DNA of 64,000 bases from Rhodothermales bacterium. GTDB taxonomy: Bacteria > Bacteroidota > Rhodothermia > Rhodothermales > JANQRZ01. The position numbers and the translations under genes are program-made. The stretch spans positions 91,691-155,690 of the forward strand of contig JANQRZ010000011.1 in the NCBI GenBank assembly GCA_028284265.1, read 5' to 3'. The notes beneath the pieces are model-generated. The model had not been told where the DNA came from and searched no databases. It saw only the letters and a program-made list of their open reading frames with translations. Every line of letters begins with the position of its first letter. Position 1 is the stretch's first letter. Shown in pieces: positions 50,991 to 60,121 of this stretch.

Positions 50991-51932
50991 TCAGGCGCTC
51001 GGCATGGCAAGGGAGCGGCTCATGTCGGGGATCACCGAGAGGTCCTGAAACGCAGCGATGCGCACTTCCAGATCGCTCGCCTCTAGGTCAAGCAGCCGAT
51101 CCGTCCCGAAAGCCTCGACGACGAACGACGCGAGCGCGCTGCCGAGAACAATCGCTCGGCGAAGCTCCTCGGGATCATTCGCGTCCGTCCGGGCGAGGTG
51201 GCCGGCGAAGCCGCCCATGAAGGCATCGCCCGCGCCGGTCGGGTCATAGATGTCTTCGAGCGGAAAGGCGGGCGCACTGAAGACCGTGTCATTCGTGAAG
51301 AGGAGCGCGCCGTGCTCGCCTTTTTTGATGACGAGCGTCTGCGGCCCCATATCGCGGATCACGGCGGCAGCGCGGACGAGGTTCGGCTCACCCGATAGCT
51401 CGCGGGCCTCAGAGTCGTTGATGACGAGCACGTCCACGCGGTCGAGCACGCGGCGCAGTTCCTTCGGCGTGTGCTCGATCCAGTAGTTCATCGTGTCGAG
51501 CACGACGAGGTCCGGCGACGCGATCTGGTCGAGGACCTTCGCCTGCACCGTCGGGTCGAGGTTGCCGAGGCAGACGATCTTGCTGTCGCGGTACGCCTCG
51601 GGGATCACCGGGTCGAACGTGGCGAGGACGTTGAGGTGCGTGGCGAGAGTGTCGCGGCGGTTGAGGTCGTAGTGGTAGCGCCCAGCCCAGAAAAACGTCT
51701 CGCCGTCCGGGTCACGCTCCAAGCCTTCGGTGTCGATATCGCGTTTGCGAAGTAGATCGACGTGCGCTTCGGGGAAGTCGTGCCCGACGACGCCGACGAC
51801 GCGGACCGGCGTGGCGAGGTAGCGAGCGGCGAGCGCAATGTAGGTTCCCGAGCCGCCGAGGATGCGCTCGGCCTTGCCGAAGGGGGTTTCGATGGTGTCG
51901 AACGCAACAGTGCCGACGACGAGGACGCTCAT
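50991..51932 (-). CDS. PfkB-family carbohydrate/nucleoside kinase
   Basis: This 313-residue ribokinase-fold enzyme has the substrate-binding Gly pair in 'RILGGSGTYIALAARYL'. The C-terminal signature 'YDPTGAGDAFMGGFAG' supplies the catalytic Asp and anion hole. PfkB members phosphorylate sugars or nucleosides with ATP; the substrate cannot be inferred. It lies alone on the minus strand, 189 bp from the next gene. Start at ATG 51932 gives 'MSVLVVGTVAFDTIET', the normal first strand. Confidence 0.9.
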   Translation of the reverse strand: MSVLVVGTVAFDTIETPFGKAERILGGSGTYIALAARYLATPVRVVGVVGHDFPEAHVDLLRKRDIDTEGLERDPDGETFFWAGRYHYDLNRRDTLATHLNVLATFDPVIPEAYRDSKIVCLGNLDPTVQAKVLDQIASPDLVVLDTMNYWIEHTPKELRRVLDRVDVLVINDSEARELSGEPNLVRAAAVIRDMGPQTLVIKKGEHGALLFTNDTVFSAPAFPLEDIYDPTGAGDAFMGGFAGHLARTDANDPEELRRAIVLGSALASFVVEAFGTDRLLDLEASDLEVRIAAFQDLSVIPDMSRSLAMPSA

Positions 51933-52066
51933 GGGTATGGAGTCAGAGGTTTAGGAGGCAGCCCCAAAGATAGGTGCGCCCGCTTCCCCGCCCCCGTCCC
52001 TCTTCGGTGAAGAACAAGGCAGGGCACCGCCCTCCTCGCTCAGGGTGACTCTCTATCAAACACAGC

Positions 52067-52098
52067 GCGGGGACTAACGCCCATGCGCTAGCCCCCGC
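52067..52098 (-). terminator. Candidate terminator after the DUF883-like gene
   Basis: An imperfect stem of about 14 bp ('gcgggg' 52067-52072 and 'ccccgc' 52093-52098, with inner 'cgc'/'gcg') closes a 'ccat' loop on the minus strand 24 bp after the stop at 52122. The tail 'tgtgttt' is only weakly T-rich. Confidence 0.4.
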
Positions 52099-52121
52099 GG
52101 GATACTCAAGCAGATCAGAAG

Positions 52122-52685
52122 TCAGGACAGCTTGCTCATCCAGTCGCTGGCTTTCTTCGAAAAGGCCTCGCCGATAGCGTCGGCGATGGTCTCGGTGAAA
52201 TCCTTCGCCTCGGCATAGCCGTGCTGGGCATTCTTCGAGACGGAGTGGGCGGCCTCGCTGAGTGCGTCGGCGGCGACGGCGAGTTGTTGGGAGATCGCAT
52301 CGCCTGCATCGTCGGCGGCGTAGCGACCTTGCTTGGCGAGGAGCTTGGCGCGCTGCTCGATCTTGTCGGTCAGCGTCTTCGGCGCAGGCTGGGGAGCGGC
52401 GGCCATCGCCACACGCCCGACGAGCAGCCCGAGGCCGACGGCTCCGACGACCGCGAGAACCGGGTTCTCTTCGACCCACATCTTGGTGCGCGTCACCCAG
52501 TCTTCGCTGTCAGCGGGTTCGAGCGAGAGACGGTCCACAGTCGGGTCGCCATAGTTAGGCATGGTCGTGACCGGGCGGCCAGCGGCGGCCGTGGCGGAGT
52601 TCGTGTCGAGGGTGGGCGGCGTCTTGGGCGTGCCGTTGGTTTCGGCTTTGGCAGCAGGCGTTCCAGTGTTCTTGTCGTCAGCCAT
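52122..52685 (-). CDS. DUF883/ElaB-like membrane-associated protein
   Basis: This 187-residue protein starts at ATG 52685. A disordered N-terminal half rich in Thr, Pro and Ala is followed by a single hydrophobic segment ('NPVLAVVGAVGLGLLVGRV', about 80-98) and a long amphipathic helix rich in Ala, Lys, Asp and Glu to the end. The helix/hydrophobic layout is like DUF883/ElaB proteins, which attach to the inner membrane and may bind ribosomes, though here the order (span before helix) is reversed. Regulation unknown. The gene is divergent from the large envelope operon that begins at 52860. Confidence 0.55.
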   Translation of the reverse strand: MADDKNTGTPAAKAETNGTPKTPPTLDTNSATAAAGRPVTTMPNYGDPTVDRLSLEPADSEDWVTRTKMWVEENPVLAVVGAVGLGLLVGRVAMAAAPQPAPKTLTDKIEQRAKLLAKQGRYAADDAGDAISQQLAVAADALSEAAHSVSKNAQHGYAEAKDFTETIADAIGEAFSKKASDWMSKLS

Positions 52686-52859
52686 GATAGGATGGGTCAA
52701 AGATGGGGCGAAAGAGGAGTAACTCCGATAGCGTGGAGTCGTAGGGATTCAACGTGAGGCAGCGGGGCTTTTGTTTCGCCCGAGGCCGTATGCGAAGTGT
52801 TCGTCTCGTTGCGTTCCTCGGTTATCTTAGGCCGCGCCGCATTTATTCATCCCGCCTGC

Positions 52860-55800
52860 ATGCGCCTCCTCTCCGCCACGCTGTTCCTCGCGCTCCTCGC
52901 CGCGCCCACCCTCGCCCAACCCGACCCTGCCACCGCCGAGACGGCCTTCGCCGACGCCTATGCGTTGTTCGATGCCCGCCTCTTCGGTGAGGCAGAGCGT
53001 GCCTTTGCCTCGTTCCGCTCGGCATATCCCAATGACCCGCGCACACCCGATGCGTTGTTCTACGGCGGCGAGGCCGCTCTCGCGGCAGGCGATGACCAGA
53101 CAGCGGCGCGCTTGCTGATCGACTTCCGCTCGCGCTATCCGAACCACCCGCTTGCCCCGCGTGCCCGCCTCGCCCTCGGCGAATACTACTTCGCCACCGG
53201 ACGCTACGACGAAGCCCTCAGCGCGCTTGGCGAGGCGGTCGAGGAAGAGGCTCCGCCGGAGGATGCGGCGCGGGCGCTCCTGCTAATGGGCCAGACCTCG
53301 CTTCGGCAGGACCGACCCGACGCCGCCGTGACGACGCTCCGCCGCGTGGCCGACACCTACCCGCGCACTGTCGCTGCCCCGCTCGCGCTCTACACCGCCG
53401 GGTTCGCCGAGTACGAACGTGGCAACTACGCCGAGGCCGCTGCTGCCTTCGGCGTGCTGGCCCGAGACTACGCCCGGTCGCCCGAAGACCGGCGCGTCGG
53501 CCTCGCCCTCACCGAGTCGTACCTCCGCACCGGGCAGTACGACCGGGTTCTGACCGAAGGCGAGCGCCGCCTTCCCGATCTCGGTGGCGCGACACGGGAC
53601 CGCGCCCTCTTCCTCCTCGGCGATGCCGCCCTTCGCCTGAACCGGATGGACGACGCGGACGCCTACTTCGCCGAGGTCACGGACGCCGGACTGTACAGCC
53701 GACGTGCCCGATTCGGGCAGGCGCGTATCGCGTGGGAGCGCGAAGATTGGCCCGCCGCTGCCGATGGCTATGCCGCCGTCCGCGTCGCCTCGGGTGACGA
53801 TTTTGACGACCTCGCCGCCGAGGCAACCTACTACGAAGGCATCGCCCTCAAGCGCATCGGGCAGATCGACGAGTCAGCCCGGCGGCTCGCTGCTGTCGAG
53901 CTTCGCCGACCGGACAGCCCCTTCGCCGACGCGGCCCTTTTCGAGCGCGGGTTCCTGCTCTACGGTGTCCGCCGCTGGGACGAGGCCGCCGAGAGTTTCG
54001 AGCGCCTCTTGGATCGCTACCCGACGTCGGCGTTCGCGGGTGAGGCGGCACGAATGCTCGGCGAGACCTACGCCGCCCTCGGCGACTATCGCAAGGCCGA
54101 GCGCGCCAACGAGCGGGCTGAAGCGCTCGGCACCGCGTCGGCAGAGCTACGAGGCGAGGTGGCCTTTCAACAGGGCTATAACCTCTACCAGTCCGGCGAC
54201 TATGCCGAGGCGGCGCGGCAGCTTCAGGGCATCTACCGCCGCGAGCCGCGCGGACGGCGTGCAGGCGAGGCGCTGTTCTGGGCCGCCGAGGCGTCGTTCC
54301 AAGAAGGGCAGCGCGGCAACCCCGCTGCCCTCGACCGCGCCGAGGCACTCTTTACCGATTTCCTGAGCCAGTTCCCCGACCACCGCCAGCAGGACGCGGC
54401 TCGCTACGCCCTCGCCTGGACCGTCTTCAAGCGCGGCGACTACCAGCGCGCCGCCACCGCCTTCGAGCGGTTCCTCGCCAGCTACCGCCCCGACAGCGAG
54501 ATCGTCCCCTACACGACCGACGCCCGCCTCCGCCTCGCCGACGCCTACTTCGCCCTCAAGCGCTTCGATGATGCGGTCGCCGTCTACCGGCAGATCGAGG
54601 GAGCCGGAGTCGGTGGCGCGGACTATGCCCTGTTCCAAATCGGGCAGGCCTATGCGAATGCCGGTCGCTCCGCTGAAGCGCTGACGACCTACGACCGCTT
54701 GCTGACCGACCACCCCGAGTCGGCACTCCGGGCGCAGGCGCACTACGCGAAGGGCGCGCTCGCCTTTCGGTCCGAGAACTACCCCGTGGCCATTGCGAGT
54801 TACCAGCGGGTGATCGACGAGCACCCCGGCTCGCCGATTGCACCGAAGGCGCAGTACAGCATCGGTGACGCGCTCTACAATCAGGGTCGGCTCCGCGAGG
54901 CGACAGCGGCCTACCGCGCCGTGCTCGACCGCTACCCGAATAGCCCGTTCGTCGTGGACGCCCTCTCGGGCGTGCAGTACGCGCTCACCGCGCAGGGCGA
55001 GGACCACCGCCTCGATGAGGTCGTCCGCCAGTACGCCGACCAGAACCCCGATGCGGGTGTGCTCGACGAGCTTCGCTTCCGACAGGCCGAGGGTGCGTTC
55101 CAGAGCGGCAACCTCCGGGTCGCCATCGACGCCTTCGACGACTTCCTCCGCTCCGCCCGCGACGAAGAGCTTCGCGCCGCCGCCAATCTGTACCTAGGTC
55201 GCGCCCATGCCGACCTCGGCGAACCAGATAGGGCCGAGCCATACTTCCGCCGCGTGGTTGAGCGCTTCCCGAACGCCAACGTGCAGCCCGAAGCCGCTGC
55301 CCGTCTCGGCGCGATCTACCTCGATGCCGAACGCTGGAATGACGCGCTCACACTCTATCGCTCGCTCAGTGCCGAAGCCGCCACCGTCGAGGCCGGGGCT
55401 GAAGCCCGACTCGGCGAGGCCGATGCCCTCCTCGGGCTGGGTCGAGCCAGAGACGCCGAAGCACTATTCGATGCCGTCGCCGCCTCGGTGAGCGGCGCAC
55501 TCGGCGACCGTGCCCGGTTCGGACTCGCCCAAGCCGCTGAGGCGCAGGGCCGTAGCGACGATGCCATCCGGGGCTACGAACGCCTCGCCACGGACAACGA
55601 GGATGAGGTCGGAGCCGAGGCGCTCGTCCGGCTAGGCGAAACGCTCCTCACTCAGGGCGACGCGCAGGGCGTCCTCACTCGGTTTGAACGCCTCGGCATT
55701 GATGAGCGCTTCGCGGGCTATCCCGATCAAGTGGCCGACGCGCTCCTCATCCTCGCCCGCGCCTTCCGCCAACTCGACGAACCGGGCCGGGCTGACGAGA

Positions 55801-55868
55801 CCTACCAAGTCATCCTCGATGCCTACGCCGACACCCCCGCCGCCACCGTTGCCGAGCGCGAACGATGA
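52860..55868 (+). CDS. Large periplasmic TPR protein (1,002 residues)
   Basis: This exported protein has signal peptide 'LFLALLAAPTLAQ' and start ATG 52860. The rest is a long array of tetratricopeptide-type repeats, about 25 units by eye, with recurring 'A...Y...Gxxxxxx(A)xxxYxxVxxxYPxS' pattern ('YNQGRLREATAAYRAVLDRY', 'EALTTYDRLLTDHPESALRA'). Similar YbgF/BamD-like repeats bind peptidoglycan-linked or outer-membrane machinery. The stop overlaps the next gene by ATGA, which begins a five-gene block ending in ExbB-ExbD. It likely forms the scaffold of that envelope complex. Confidence 0.8.
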   Translation: MRLLSATLFLALLAAPTLAQPDPATAETAFADAYALFDARLFGEAERAFASFRSAYPNDPRTPDALFYGGEAALAAGDDQTAARLLIDFRSRYPNHPLAPRARLALGEYYFATGRYDEALSALGEAVEEEAPPEDAARALLLMGQTSLRQDRPDAAVTTLRRVADTYPRTVAAPLALYTAGFAEYERGNYAEAAAAFGVLARDYARSPEDRRVGLALTESYLRTGQYDRVLTEGERRLPDLGGATRDRALFLLGDAALRLNRMDDADAYFAEVTDAGLYSRRARFGQARIAWEREDWPAAADGYAAVRVASGDDFDDLAAEATYYEGIALKRIGQIDESARRLAAVELRRPDSPFADAALFERGFLLYGVRRWDEAAESFERLLDRYPTSAFAGEAARMLGETYAALGDYRKAERANERAEALGTASAELRGEVAFQQGYNLYQSGDYAEAARQLQGIYRREPRGRRAGEALFWAAEASFQEGQRGNPAALDRAEALFTDFLSQFPDHRQQDAARYALAWTVFKRGDYQRAATAFERFLASYRPDSEIVPYTTDARLRLADAYFALKRFDDAVAVYRQIEGAGVGGADYALFQIGQAYANAGRSAEALTTYDRLLTDHPESALRAQAHYAKGALAFRSENYPVAIASYQRVIDEHPGSPIAPKAQYSIGDALYNQGRLREATAAYRAVLDRYPNSPFVVDALSGVQYALTAQGEDHRLDEVVRQYADQNPDAGVLDELRFRQAEGAFQSGNLRVAIDAFDDFLRSARDEELRAAANLYLGRAHADLGEPDRAEPYFRRVVERFPNANVQPEAAARLGAIYLDAERWNDALTLYRSLSAEAATVEAGAEARLGEADALLGLGRARDAEALFDAVAASVSGALGDRARFGLAQAAEAQGRSDDAIRGYERLATDNEDEVGAEALVRLGETLLTQGDAQGVLTRFERLGIDERFAGYPDQVADALLILARAFRQLDEPGRADETYQVILDAYADTPAATVAERER

Positions 55869-57598
55869 TTCAAGAGAAAAGAGAGATGAGAGAGACAAGA
55901 CAGAAAAGAAAGCAGCGAGGATTGGGAACGTCTTCAGGCCGCTCTCTCTTCCCTCTTTCCCTTCTCCTCTTTCTCTTCTCTGCCCCCGCGCTCGCCCAAC
56001 CCGAACCGGAGCGCCTGCCCGACCTCACGCCGCGCGCCTTCGAGATCAGGGGCGACCTACAGATTTCCCTACCGAATCTGGAGCGCCAGCCGCTCCGAGG
56101 ATTTGCCCCGCCGCCGCGCACCTACGTCGTGCCCGCCAACCGGCGGACGTTTGTTGCCCCCTACCGGCAAGACCTCGACGGACTCCCCGCCGATCCGCTC
56201 GTGGCTCCACCGCCGCCGGAGGTCGCCACCCTCAACCCACTCACCGGACGCATCGACGCGGGCTTTGGTCGCTATTCGAGTCGGCTCGGACGATTCACCC
56301 TCAGCCGGGGTGGCTTCGGAATCGACGCAGCCTACGCTGGCTTCTCTGATGGGCCGGATGATTTCGATGCCGAGTCCGATGTCTTCGATGGGCGGGTCGC
56401 TTATACCTCCTCCGGTTCGACTCGCTTCGGGTTCGATGTTGGCGGCACGTATCGGGACTACACCTTTCTCGATACAGGGCCGTTAGCTGATCCAGCCTTT
56501 CAACCTCGGTGGAGCGGACGAACGCTCGACGGCGGTGTGTTCGTTGCGTCGAGCGCACCGAGGCGTGCCGCGTTTGACGCCGCCTTACGCTTCGGCTCGA
56601 CCGAGACCACCCTCGACATCGAGCGCTTCATCTCGAATACGGCGACGGCCACCGATTTCTCGGAGACGTGGCTCGGCGCGAGCGGTGGCGTTCAGACCAC
56701 CCGCTTCCAGTTCGATGCCGACGGAGCGGTCAGCGGCCTCGGTGATGAAGGGCTGGGCGAGAGCCTGACCTCGTACAGCGCGGGCGGCACGCTCCGCCTC
56801 GACGTGGGGCGCGGCCAGCTTGACCTCGGTGTCCGACTCCTCGGCTACGACGCGAGTGCGATGAACGGCGGCGGGTCGAGCACGAACGTCGGGCCGGTGG
56901 TCCGCTTCGAGACCCCGCTCTCCCCCACCACACGTTTCTTCCTCCGCACCGATCCGCATGTCGAGCGACGCGGTCTCGCCGGGCTGTACCGCGAGAATCC
57001 CTACGCTGAGGCGGAACCGTTCGTCGCGCCCGACCTCCACCTGATCGACAGCGAAGGAGGACTGGAGGTTCAGAACCGGAGCGTCCGATTCACCGCCTAC
57101 GGCGGCCTGCGGCTCAGCCCGGTCGCCCTGTACTTCGAGCGTGAAACCGCCGGAACCGAGAACGGCCTCTACGTCGCCCGCTATGGTGAGGCAAGAGTGC
57201 TGCGCGGCGGCGGGTCGGTCACGCTCTACGCGCCGAGCGGCCTGCGCCTCACCGCCGGGGCCGAGGTCCGCTCCGGCACCCTGACCAGCGGAGCCGACGG
57301 CGACCGTGACATCCCCTACTTCTCACCTCTCACCGGGCACCTCTCGCTCGCTATCCCGTTCGCCGACGGCAAGGGTCTCATTCAGGCCACCGGCTCTGCC
57401 GAGAGCAGTCGCGCGACCGAGATCGCCGACGTGGACGCCGACGGCTGGGCGACGGTCGACGCTGAGGGACACTACTGGTTCGCCTCCAACATCGGCCTCC
57501 TCGTGCGCGCTGAGCGCCTCGCTGGTCGCGCCGAGCGGTGGCCCGGCTTTCCGCGCCCATCGGCAGCCTTTCTCGGCGGCCTCCGCGTCCGGTGGTAG
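55865..57598 (+). CDS. Predicted outer-membrane beta-barrel protein
   Basis: This protein of about 577 residues has a long basic N-terminal stretch before a signal core ('FPLSLLLFLFSAPALAQ'); the start (ATG 55865, overlapping the TPR gene by ATGA) may be a few codons later. The mature part is Gly/Tyr/Arg-rich with alternating beta-strand patterns and ends in an aromatic residue ('LGGLRVRW'), as outer-membrane barrels do. It has no plug domain like a TonB receptor. Position next to the TPR protein suggests an outer-membrane partner. Function unknown. Confidence 0.7.
   Translation: MIQEKREMRETRQKRKQRGLGTSSGRSLFPLSLLLFLFSAPALAQPEPERLPDLTPRAFEIRGDLQISLPNLERQPLRGFAPPPRTYVVPANRRTFVAPYRQDLDGLPADPLVAPPPPEVATLNPLTGRIDAGFGRYSSRLGRFTLSRGGFGIDAAYAGFSDGPDDFDAESDVFDGRVAYTSSGSTRFGFDVGGTYRDYTFLDTGPLADPAFQPRWSGRTLDGGVFVASSAPRRAAFDAALRFGSTETTLDIERFISNTATATDFSETWLGASGGVQTTRFQFDADGAVSGLGDEGLGESLTSYSAGGTLRLDVGRGQLDLGVRLLGYDASAMNGGGSSTNVGPVVRFETPLSPTTRFFLRTDPHVERRGLAGLYRENPYAEAEPFVAPDLHLIDSEGGLEVQNRSVRFTAYGGLRLSPVALYFERETAGTENGLYVARYGEARVLRGGGSVTLYAPSGLRLTAGAEVRSGTLTSGADGDRDIPYFSPLTGHLSLAIPFADGKGLIQATGSAESSRATEIADVDADGWATVDAEGHYWFASNIGLLVRAERLAGRAERWPGFPRPSAAFLGGLRVRW
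55872..55986 (+). repeat. Purine tract facing a pyrimidine tract at the gene start
   Basis: The first 16 codons are almost all purines (55872-55920) and, after a 20-base gap, 45 bases are almost all pyrimidines (55942-55986). The two are broadly complementary, so they could fold into a long imperfect hairpin in the mRNA, or form triplex DNA, around the start of the barrel gene. They encode the basic n-region and hydrophobic core of the signal peptide. Confidence 0.5.
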
Positions 57599-57627
57599 CC
57601 GAGCGCTGCCTTTCGTATCCTCTCCTT

Positions 57628-57870
57628 ATGCCATCCCCCTTCTCCTCTACAATGCTCGACACCGTTTCAGAAGACGTACTGCGTGCGTTCAGCCTTGCTG
57701 TTCGCGAGCAACTCATGAACCACCACGATGTCACGATCCCCGGCCTCGGTCGCTTCGCCGTCGAGCACGAGCCGAGCCGCGTCGTAGAGGACGAGGATGG
57801 ACAGCGGACGCTACACCCGCCCGTGGATGCGGTTACGTTTGAATCTGAACCGGAACCTTTTTCCGCCTGA
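57628..57870 (+). CDS. HU/IHF-like small protein (HU-CCDC81-like)
   Basis: This 80-residue protein starts at ATG 57628 (ATG 57652 is also possible). The region 'AFSLAVREQLMNHHDVTIPG' followed by 'LGRFAVEHEPSRV' and 'HPPVDAVTFESEPEP' matches the HU/IHF half-fold, where 'xxIPGLGxF' is the best-kept part. It lies 3 bp before the HU-TM-SPOR gene. In related Bacteroidota two such HU-like domains of the HU-CCDC81 clade usually occur together; here they are split over two genes. It may bind DNA or act as a partner of the next protein. Confidence 0.65.
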   Translation: MPSPFSSTMLDTVSEDVLRAFSLAVREQLMNHHDVTIPGLGRFAVEHEPSRVVEDEDGQRTLHPPVDAVTFESEPEPFSA

Positions 57871-57873
57871 GCT

Positions 57874-59376
57874 ATGGCCGACGCCCTCGTCACCCAGTTG
57901 GCCCGCGCCCTGCACCTCCCGCCGGACGCGGCGCAGCAGACTCTCCACCACCTCGTCTCGACGCTGCGTGAGCAGATCGAAGCGACGGGCGAGGCAGCAG
58001 TGCCAGGCCTCGGTGTGTTCCGCCGGTCGGGCGCACGTCTCGCGTTCGAGCCAGAAGAGGCCCTTGTCCGGGCCGTGAACCATCGCTATGCCGGACTTGC
58101 CCCCGTCGAGGCTGCACCTACCTCCTCTCGCTCGGCACCCACCGACAAAGCCGATACGTCGCCCGTTGGCTTCCAGCCGCTGCCCTCACTCGTCGACGAT
58201 GAACCTGCAGACGACCTCGTCCCACCGGAGGAAGCCGACGATGCGGCCAGCGAGGCTGAGGTCTCAGTTGAAACTGAACCACAGGCTCCGCCCGAGACGC
58301 CGGAGGAGCCTGTGCTAGACGATCCAGCGGTGGACGAATCACCGCTGCTCGATGACGTCGTCGCGCCCGAACCACTGTCGGACGTTGACCCGGAAGAAGC
58401 CGAACCGGCTCCTGAAACCGAAGAGCCTGCTGCTATCGAGGAAGACGAAACACTCGAGGTTGAGGCCGAACTGCCAGACGAAAAGGAGCACGATGTCGAC
58501 GAGGATTCGCTGGATGTAGAGGAAGAAGTCGAATCGGAGGAGGGGATCACCTTTAATGATCTGTCCGACCTAGATACAGATGATGAAGATGAATTGGGGG
58601 ACGAAGCGTTCGACGATGAGTCAGGCAGCCTCGATGAGTTGCTAGCCGGTACGTGGAAAGACCGAGGCGACGCCTCAGAGACAGAGACGCATCCGCTCGG
58701 TGCGATGCCCGAGGAACCGATTGAAGAGGCCGAGTACGCCGTCGTCGAGCCTGAAGACGAAGAAGACGCAGTTCCTATGGTCGCCGCGGCGGTCGAAAAC
58801 CTAGAACCGGAGTTCGCAGAAGACCCTGAACTAACTGCGGCGGCTCCGGTGGCTACCGCTGCATTGGGATCGAGAGATCGAGAGTCGGCAGACAAGCGCC
58901 CCAACCGAGGTCCGCTGATCGCGGGCCTCGTCGTGGGCACCCTCCTCGCGGTGGCGTTCCTGTTCTGGGTACGCAACCAAGACCCTGCGCCACCGCCTGT
59001 CACTGAAGTCCCGCCCGTCGCCGACACTGTCGCGGCAACCCCACCACCCGTTGATACATCAGCCGCGGCGCTCACGGATGAGCCGGTCGTCGAACCACCC
59101 TCCGCCGATCCGCTTCGCAGCAGTGCAGCCGTCGATCCAGCGGACGGCGGCTTTACATGGGTCGTCGGCTCCGAGTTGAACCAAGCTGCCGCGGAGCGCC
59201 GGGTCGAGCGTTACCGGGAGCAGGGCTTCCGAGCAGGCGTGGTCTCACAAGAAGCGGCAGGCCGAACCCGTTACCGGGTGAGCCTCGGCCAGTTCGACAC
59301 TATCGCCGAGGCCGAGGCCCGCCGCAGCGACCTCCCCGACGACGTCCCGTCTGATAGCTGGATTCTCCGGTTCTAA
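57874..59376 (+). CDS. HU-like domain, membrane span and SPOR domain protein
   Basis: This 500-residue protein has four parts. Residues 1-75 are an HU/IHF-like domain ('LREQIEATGEAAVPGLGVF', 'LAFEPEEALVRAVNHRYAGL'). A very acidic linker rich in Glu, Asp and Pro covers about 80-340. A membrane span ('LIAGLVVGTLLAVAFLFWV') lies at about 347-367. A C-terminal SPOR domain (about 424-500, 'YRVSLGQFDTIAEAEARRSD') would bind septal peptidoglycan. The order predicts a cytoplasmic HU-like domain and a periplasmic SPOR domain, as in the HU-CCDC81 proteins described as linking the nucleoid to the envelope. ExbB is 11 bp downstream. Confidence 0.75.
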   Translation: MADALVTQLARALHLPPDAAQQTLHHLVSTLREQIEATGEAAVPGLGVFRRSGARLAFEPEEALVRAVNHRYAGLAPVEAAPTSSRSAPTDKADTSPVGFQPLPSLVDDEPADDLVPPEEADDAASEAEVSVETEPQAPPETPEEPVLDDPAVDESPLLDDVVAPEPLSDVDPEEAEPAPETEEPAAIEEDETLEVEAELPDEKEHDVDEDSLDVEEEVESEEGITFNDLSDLDTDDEDELGDEAFDDESGSLDELLAGTWKDRGDASETETHPLGAMPEEPIEEAEYAVVEPEDEEDAVPMVAAAVENLEPEFAEDPELTAAAPVATAALGSRDRESADKRPNRGPLIAGLVVGTLLAVAFLFWVRNQDPAPPPVTEVPPVADTVAATPPPVDTSAAALTDEPVVEPPSADPLRSSAAVDPADGGFTWVVGSELNQAAAERRVERYREQGFRAGVVSQEAAGRTRYRVSLGQFDTIAEAEARRSDLPDDVPSDSWILRF

Positions 59377-59387
59377 CGTTCCCGCCC

Positions 59388-60104
59388 ATGCCCCTCGCTC
59401 TGATGCAAGACCTCGCGCCAGCCGCCGACACGCTCGCGCTCGCCCCGCAGGAGACGACGCTCTCTCTCCTCGACATTCTCCTCAAGGGCGGCTGGGTGAT
59501 GATCCCCATTGCCCTCCTCTCTCTTCTCACAGTCTACCTGTTTGTCGAGCGCTGGCTCGTACTGCGCCGTGCGCACAGCGATCCGCACCGGTTCATGGAG
59601 ACCGTCGCCGACTACGTCCGCTCCGGCGATGTGGGCGGAGCCGTCGGCTACTGCAAGGCGCATGAAACGCCGATTGCCCGCATCCTCCAGCGGGGTCTCG
59701 AACGATTGGGACGCCCCATCGGCGAAATCCGCGAGGCTGTGCAGGCCGCTGGGAAGCACGAGACCTACGAACTCGAAAAGCGCACCGACCTCCTCGCCTC
59801 CGCCGCATCGATTGCGCCGCTGCTCGGCTTCCTCGGGACGGTCCTCGGCATGATCTCGGCGTTCCAGCAGATTCAGGCGCTGGAGGGCAACGTCAACCCA
59901 AGTGTCCTCGCCAGCGGCATCTGGGAGGCGCTCGTCACAACGGCTGCCGGACTCGCTGTCGGCATCCTCGCGCTGTTCGCGTACAACTTCCTGCTGAACC
60001 GGATCAATCGGTCAGTCAACGAGATGGAGCGCGTGGCGACGGAGTTCATCGACCTCCTCCAGACCCCGGCGGATGTGCGTGAGCGCTCGCGGGTGATGGC
60101 GTAA
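59388..60104 (+). CDS. exbB: ExbB/TolQ/MotA-family proton channel
   Basis: This 238-residue inner-membrane protein has a first span after about 25 residues ('GGWVMIPIALLSLLTVYLFV') and two further spans ('SAASIAPLLGFLGTVLGMIS' and 'ALVTTAAGLAVGILALFAYN') that form the pore, as in ExbB/TolQ. It uses the proton gradient with ExbD to energise an envelope component. Here the immediate partners are the SPOR, HU, barrel and TPR genes upstream, not TonB (encoded at 41947), so it may power that complex rather than, or besides, TonB receptors. It lies 17 bp before exbD. Confidence 0.92.
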   Translation: MPLALMQDLAPAADTLALAPQETTLSLLDILLKGGWVMIPIALLSLLTVYLFVERWLVLRRAHSDPHRFMETVADYVRSGDVGGAVGYCKAHETPIARILQRGLERLGRPIGEIREAVQAAGKHETYELEKRTDLLASAASIAPLLGFLGTVLGMISAFQQIQALEGNVNPSVLASGIWEALVTTAAGLAVGILALFAYNFLLNRINRSVNEMERVATEFIDLLQTPADVRERSRVMA

Positions 60105-60121
60105 GCACAGCGTCTAAACCA

